Shown here piece by piece: positions 60,405 through 64,000 of a stretch of 64,000 nt of DNA. The stretch is from Ornithinimicrobium sp. INDO-MA30-4 (GTDB lineage: Bacteria; Actinomycetota; Actinomycetes; Actinomycetales; Dermatophilaceae): positions 2,356,001 to 2,420,000 of the forward strand of contig NZ_CP091056.1 in assembly GCF_021535045.1 (NCBI RefSeq), in the 5' to 3' direction. The notes beneath the pieces were generated by a model. It was not told where the DNA came from. It saw only the letters and a list, made by a program, of their open reading frames with translations, and ran no database searches. The translations under genes were made by a program, and so were the position numbers. The number at the start of each line of letters is the position of its first letter. Position 1 is the stretch's first letter.

Positions 60405-61108
60405 GTGCTCAAGAACCCTTGCTCGGTGGCTCGCTGCAAGGCTGCCGCGCGGGTGGCTGGATCGTCGAGTTCGCCATCGACGAGACCAGCAAAGCCGATC
60501 GCGATGCGGTCACCGCCAATGGGCGTCAACCGCACATCGACCAGCACACCGGGATCGAACCGCTGGGCCTGGCCTGCGGGGATAGCCAATCGCATCCCGT
60601 AGGCCGCGGTGCGATCAAAGCGCAGCAACCGGTTGACCTCAAAGAAGTGAAAGTGCGAGGTAATACTGACTGGGACCTCGGAGGTGTTGATGACCTCGAG
60701 ATGCGTCAGCGCCGCGTCACTTGAAGCGCTGACGCCAGTGGCATCACGCTCGACCGGATGGGTCATGGCGCCGACGCCGGGCGCATACGTCGATTGTTCA
60801 GCAATCTCGCCAAAGGGCTCGCGGACCACGACCATCCGAGTGCCATCATCAAAGACGGCTTCAACTTTGATCTCGGTGACGATGTCGCTAACGCCGGGCA
60901 GGACGTCGCCAAAGCCCAAGACTGAGCGACCACGGCGGGCCGCATCCTTCAGCCGCGCACCATCGCGAGCGGCTTCGCAAACCTCATCGCTGATCAGCGC
61001 GGTCGCCTCAGGGACATTGAGCAGCAGGCCGCGCGCTCGACGCGACCGAGCAAGTTGGGCTGCCGTGAAAATCAGCAGCCGGTCTTGTTCGGTCGGCGTC
61101 AGGCGCAT
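60401..61108 (-). CDS. ureAB: fused urease gamma-beta subunit
   Basis: An intact 235-residue fusion. The gamma part (1-100) starts [20 protein letters not shown] and has [17 protein letters not shown] and [19 protein letters not shown]. The beta part (from about residue 130) has [39 protein letters not shown] and GFAGLVDG. Such fusions are known in Helicobacter and some actinobacteria. It lies nine bases after the serine hydrolase gene and overlaps ureC. Confidence 0.95.
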   Translation of the reverse strand: MRLTPTEQDRLLIFTAAQLARSRRARGLLLNVPEATALISDEVCEAARDGARLKDAARRGRSVLGFGDVLPGVSDIVTEIKVEAVFDDGTRMVVVREPFGEIAEQSTYAPGVGAMTHPVERDATGVSASSDAALTHLEVINTSEVPVSITSHFHFFEVNRLLRFDRTAAYGMRLAIPAGQAQRFDPGVLVDVRLTPIGGDRIAIGFAGLVDGELDDPATRAAALQRATEQGFLST

Positions 61109-61117
61109 AAGTGCAGG

Positions 61118-62389
61118 CTAGTCCTGAGAGGCCAGGTGACGGGCGATGGAGCGGAAAGCCTCAATCGTGCTGACCAACTTGTCGGCATCTTGGGGCAGCG
61201 GCCAACTCGACAACTTCACGCCAACCGTGCCGGTGCTCTGCTCAACGAAGACCATCTGGCCATGGATGCCCAAGGCCAGCATGATCGGGCCGTTGTCGCC
61301 GGGCACAACCCAGAACTGGTTGCGGTACCAGCCACCAGGCAAGTAGGGCTCGTTGTCGGAGGCTGCAAAGGCTTCGCGGACGTCGCCGGGCGGCGCCATG
61401 ATCGTGTCGATCCACCACTGCGGGACAACGCGACGATCGCCAGCGCGGCCGTTGTGCAGCAGCATCTGGCCGAAGCGAGCCATGTCGCGCAGGGTGGCCG
61501 AAACGCCACCGTCGTGGATGGCCGAGCCGAGCGGGTCAACCGAGACCTCGGCGTCGTGGAACGCAGCCATCGGCACCCAGATGCGCTCGGAGATCAAGTC
61601 AGCCATCCGCATACCGGAGGCGCGTTCGCAGACCCAGCCCAAGGCGTCGGTCTCGACCGAGCGGTATTCGAAGATGCCGCCGTGTTCCTTCTCCTGCGTG
61701 CAGCTGAGGATGAAGGGGTACATGCCCAGCGGGTCGTCATCGCCACGCGGAGCCCAACCCATCGAGCGCTCCATGATGCGCACCTCGGACTCGGGGTCGA
61801 GGTAGGTCTCACGGAAGCGGATGCCCGAGCGCATGTCGAGCAGATCGCGAACCCGAGCGCCGGCATACCCACTTTGGGCCATTTCGGGCACGTAGGTTTC
61901 GACGGAAGCTTCAGGGTCCAAGATACCGTCGGCAGCCAGCGAGGCCGTCACGCACGAGACGATGGACTTGGACATCGACATCACCAGGTGGCGCTTGCGC
62001 CGGCTCATGTCGCCGAAGTAGCGCTCATCCAGGATCTTGCCGTCGCGCAACACCAAGAAGGCGTCGGTCTGCGTGCCTTCAATGAGGGCGTCAACCGTCG
62101 GGTAGTTTTCCCGGCCGGTCTCGAGTTCGCCGAACTCCATCGGGTTCGAGGGCAGGGTGACAGCGGCGTCGGAGCCGTCGATGACGTGGCTAGGCATGAT
62201 CTCCCGCATGTGTTGGAACGACCAGCGCAGCGCTGGGTAGGTCTGCCAATTGGCCAGCGTCACCAATGGCTGGCGTTGGGGGAGAAGTCGCCCCGTGTCC
62301 GCAACATCGGCCCAGGCCGTGACCGACGGAAAAATCGTGGTCGTGGCGTCGGGGGACTGTGCTTCGGGCTCAGGGGTTTGGCTACTCAC
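61118..62389 (-). CDS. serine hydrolase, class-C beta-lactamase-related
   Basis: An intact 423-residue protein. The SxxK motif is VMSMSKSIVS, the Tyr motif is FEYRSVETDAL, and the third site region is ALGIHGQMVFVEQS. No signal peptide is present. The C-terminal half resembles the serine hydrolase at 54695 (motif order and GYRNQFWV-like sequence: WYRNQFWVVPGD). It heads a probable operon with ureAB and ureC, although no link to urea metabolism is known. GTG start assumed. Confidence 0.87.
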   Translation of the reverse strand: MSSQTPEPEAQSPDATTTIFPSVTAWADVADTGRLLPQRQPLVTLANWQTYPALRWSFQHMREIMPSHVIDGSDAAVTLPSNPMEFGELETGRENYPTVDALIEGTQTDAFLVLRDGKILDERYFGDMSRRKRHLVMSMSKSIVSCVTASLAADGILDPEASVETYVPEMAQSGYAGARVRDLLDMRSGIRFRETYLDPESEVRIMERSMGWAPRGDDDPLGMYPFILSCTQEKEHGGIFEYRSVETDALGWVCERASGMRMADLISERIWVPMAAFHDAEVSVDPLGSAIHDGGVSATLRDMARFGQMLLHNGRAGDRRVVPQWWIDTIMAPPGDVREAFAASDNEPYLPGGWYRNQFWVVPGDNGPIMLALGIHGQMVFVEQSTGTVGVKLSSWPLPQDADKLVSTIEAFRSIARHLASQD

Positions 62390-62473
62390 CGGCCTATCCT
62401 AACGGTCGTCAGGGAGCGGTTTGGGCTGCCCGTGGGCAGCTAGAGGGTGTGATTGTTCACGCCGCGCAATTGC

Positions 62474-63337
62474 CTAGCGATAGTCGCGACCGGGCTGCTT
62501 GCGTTGCCTGCTGAACTCGCCACCTGCTCGTCCGCCGAAGGGGCGCCCGTGATCGGCGAACTCCTCGCGCGAGTAGGTCATCGTCCACGATCCCAGTTGT
62601 ATGCGGGACCCGGTCCGCAGGATGCGCTCGCGGGCGACGACCTCACCATTGACCCGGGTCGGCGTGCTCGAGCCCATCGCAACCAGCACATACTCGTCAT
62701 TGCCGTCTCGGCGAATCTTGGCCTGCATTGGGTCGATGCAGCTCAGGCGCAAGTCTGAATCCGGCGCGCTGCCGATGGTGGCGCCGGTCTTGGGCAGGTC
62801 GAAGACACGACGCTGATCGGTGGGTTGGGCGGTGTCGCCCATGGCAAAGACCAAGCGCGGGTGGCCGCCCCCGTCGGGGTCGTGTGTTGTGGTGAGGCGT
62901 CGCACCATCCATCGGAAGGTTGGAGCGATGGGCCAGGGTGTCGAGGGTGGCAAGAAGCTGTCGCTGGTCCCACGACCGGAGCCCACTGAGCCGCGCAGCG
63001 ACGCGGCGGCCTTGAGGTCATCAATGCGGATGTGCTTGGAGCGGGTGGCCAGGCGGGCCAATCTGCTGCCCTTCACGTCGCCGATCGTGACGATGGGGCC
63101 GTCTTTGCCAGCCAGGGTCACGGCGAGGCCTTGTCCGGCGAAGACTGCGGCGACTTGCCGGGCCTCGCGGAACGATAGGCCTGATGACATCGCTCCAACA
63201 TCGTCGCAGCTCACCTGCAGGTGGCGGCCGCTGCCGGTGATGGTGCCGGACAGAGATTGCTCGGATCCATTGCCATCGCTGGCAGGTCGCTCCATAGAGA
63301 AGGTGAGATCAGCGTCGATGTTGAAGCGATGTGTCAT
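62474..63337 (-). CDS. FHA-domain protein
   Basis: An intact 287-residue protein. A beta-rich N-terminal domain of unknown type (about residues 1-160) is followed by an FHA domain, with FDLPKTGATIGSAPDSDLRLSCIDPMQAKIRR and SSTPTRVNGEVVARERILRTGSRIQLG. FHA domains bind phosphothreonine peptides, so the protein may act downstream of a Ser/Thr kinase. It is 11 bases after the small acidic protein gene at 63349. Confidence 0.88.
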   Translation of the reverse strand: MTHRFNIDADLTFSMERPASDGNGSEQSLSGTITGSGRHLQVSCDDVGAMSSGLSFREARQVAAVFAGQGLAVTLAGKDGPIVTIGDVKGSRLARLATRSKHIRIDDLKAAASLRGSVGSGRGTSDSFLPPSTPWPIAPTFRWMVRRLTTTHDPDGGGHPRLVFAMGDTAQPTDQRRVFDLPKTGATIGSAPDSDLRLSCIDPMQAKIRRDGNDEYVLVAMGSSTPTRVNGEVVARERILRTGSRIQLGSWTMTYSREEFADHGRPFGGRAGGEFSRQRKQPGRDYR

Positions 63338-63348
63338 GGCAATCAGCC

Positions 63349-63585
63349 CTACTGCGCGTCCGAGCCGGCCGACTCGTTGTCGCTCGTCGTGATGCGCAGC
63401 GTGCCGTTGAGCTTCCAGGTGGCCCGTGGGGCGTCGGCACCGGTGTCACGCGGCACCTCAACGGTCATATCTTCAAAGCTGTAGTTGATAGCTGCGCCAC
63501 GGCCGGTGAGGTATGCCCACAGGTCCTGGCCGAGGTCAGTCCAGCTCTTCTCCTGTGCGTCTGAGTGCTGATCTTGAATGCTCAT
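63349..63585 (-). CDS. small acidic protein, hypothetical
   Basis: An intact 78-residue soluble protein, MSIQDQHSDAQEKSWTDLGQ, with WAYLTGRGAAINYSFEDMTVEV and WKLNGTLRITTSD. Its beta-strand pattern recalls the N-terminal part of the FHA protein encoded next to it. ATG 63585 follows AAAGGAG. No family recognised. Confidence 0.65.
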   Translation of the reverse strand: MSIQDQHSDAQEKSWTDLGQDLWAYLTGRGAAINYSFEDMTVEVPRDTGADAPRATWKLNGTLRITTSDNESAGSDAQ

Positions 63586-63715
63586 GCGATCTCCTTTGAC
63601 GGCGTGCTTGCGGTCGATCGGCCACAGAGAGGCGCGATAACCAGGTGGTGAGAAATCACGATAGAGCGGTGCTGTGGCCTGCGATGAGGCAGGGTGCTTA
63701 GAAGCTCGAAGTATC

Positions 63716-64000
63716 TCAGGAGTACAATTCGGGGCTGTTTGCGCCCGGCTCAGACCGCACGATTTGCCCGCCGCGTTTGCCGGCACCGGGGCCCATCTCG
63801 ATCTGCCAATCGGCGGTGCTCAAGGCAGCCTCGTCGTGCTCGACCATCACGACGGTATGCCCGGCGTCGGCGAGGCGATGCAGTTGCGCGAGCAGTCGGT
63901 GCACGTCCGCAGGGTGCAAGCCAGACGTGGGCTCGTCGAGCAAATAGAGCGTCGGCGCGCGGCGCTCAGTCTGCAACTCAGTGGCGAGTTTGATGCGTTG
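63716..64000 (-). CDS. UvrA-like ABC ATPase, C-terminal part (5' end outside window)
   Basis: The last ~94 residues of a UvrA-family protein. It shows QRIKLATEL (end of the signature region), the Walker B block TLYLLDEPTSGLHPADV, and GHTVVMVEHDEAALSTADW with the H-loop histidine. It ends GAGKRGGQIVRSEPG and a short tail. Full-length UvrA or one of its drug-resistance/paralogue forms cannot be told apart from this fragment. It runs toward the FHA operon on the same strand, 130 bases upstream. Confidence 0.85.
   Translation of the reverse strand, partial: QRIKLATELQTERRAPTLYLLDEPTSGLHPADVHRLLAQLHRLADAGHTVVMVEHDEAALSTADWQIEMGPGAGKRGGQIVRSEPGANSPELYS

Noticed and set aside
61055-62443. 462-codon open frame on the plus strand opposite the serine hydrolase
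   Set aside because: It is antisense to a conserved 423-residue protein and is rich in His/Arg/Gly as expected of a GC-rich shadow.

Overview
The window is one stretch of an actinobacterial chromosome (Actinomycetota; possibly Micrococcales-like, not resolvable further by eye). The evidence is a GC-rich sequence, actinobacterial-style 23S and 5S rRNA, a fused urease gamma/beta gene, the succinylase dap pathway, a circularly permuted ATP-grasp / alpha-E / transglutaminase cluster, DUF4235 and DUF4333 proteins and twin-arginine-like signal peptides. No prophage, insertion sequence, CRISPR array or tRNA gene was found.

Layout. 0-1.7 kb: 3' end of a 23S rRNA, a 5S rRNA and a strong terminator. 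1.9-7.5 kb: SDR-type protein, membrane metallophosphoesterase, KstD-like flavoprotein, Nudix hydrolase, lipoprotein. 7.5-11.7 kb (minus): quinone oxidoreductase, cobS, cobT and a NupC nucleoside transporter. 11.8-16.0 kb: two transglutaminase-like proteins around the ATP-grasp/alpha-E pair, a predicted peptide or amide-ligation module. 16-18.9 kb: YbaK protein, alpha/beta hydrolase, DUF4333 lipoprotein and a decayed DUF2334 gene. 18.9-23.8 kb (minus): lysine/diaminopimelate cluster dapB-dapA-dapD-dapC-lysA-like. 24.1-26.2 kb: esterase plus ATP-grasp. 26.2-28.1 kb: glycosyltransferase and two small membrane proteins. 28.1-32.1 kb: TPP riboswitch followed by a thiBPQ-type thiamine ABC importer. 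32-34.8 kb: lipoprotein, thioesterase, DUF2891 and a zinc-ribbon membrane protein. 34.9-38.8 kb: large secreted S8 protease with cell-wall-binding repeats. 39-49.3 kb: CPBP protease, ThiD/PdxK-type kinase, SulP transporter, an HprK-like kinase, an AhpD-like protein, a ferredoxin-reductase/sulfite-oxidase-like pair, and four secreted proteins, three of them sharing a twin-arginine-like leader. 49.5-52.6 kb: DUF1003, MFS exporter, MarR regulator and YceI. 52.7-58 kb: racemase-fold enzyme, hydrolase, serine hydrolase, second ATP-grasp, membrane protein. 58-62.4 kb (minus): serine hydrolase, ureAB, ureC, nucleosidase. 62.5-64 kb: FHA protein, small acidic protein, UvrA-like fragment.

An overriding feature is that about half of the protein genes are interrupted by single-base frameshifts, usually in short homopolymers, with perfectly conserved family sequence continuing in the next frame. 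Even the universally conserved four-C run of the 23S peptidyl-transferase region is one C short. This pattern points to uncorrected read errors rather than mass pseudogenisation. I therefore give whole-gene spans and state where each frame changes.

The best candidates for little-described biology are three. First, the transglutaminase / ATP-grasp / alpha-E cluster. Second, the two esterase- or serine-hydrolase-linked ATP-grasp loci, which may be parts of one pathway. Third, the family of secreted proteins with near-identical leaders, one of which precedes an HprK-like kinase carrying a PqqD-like tail.
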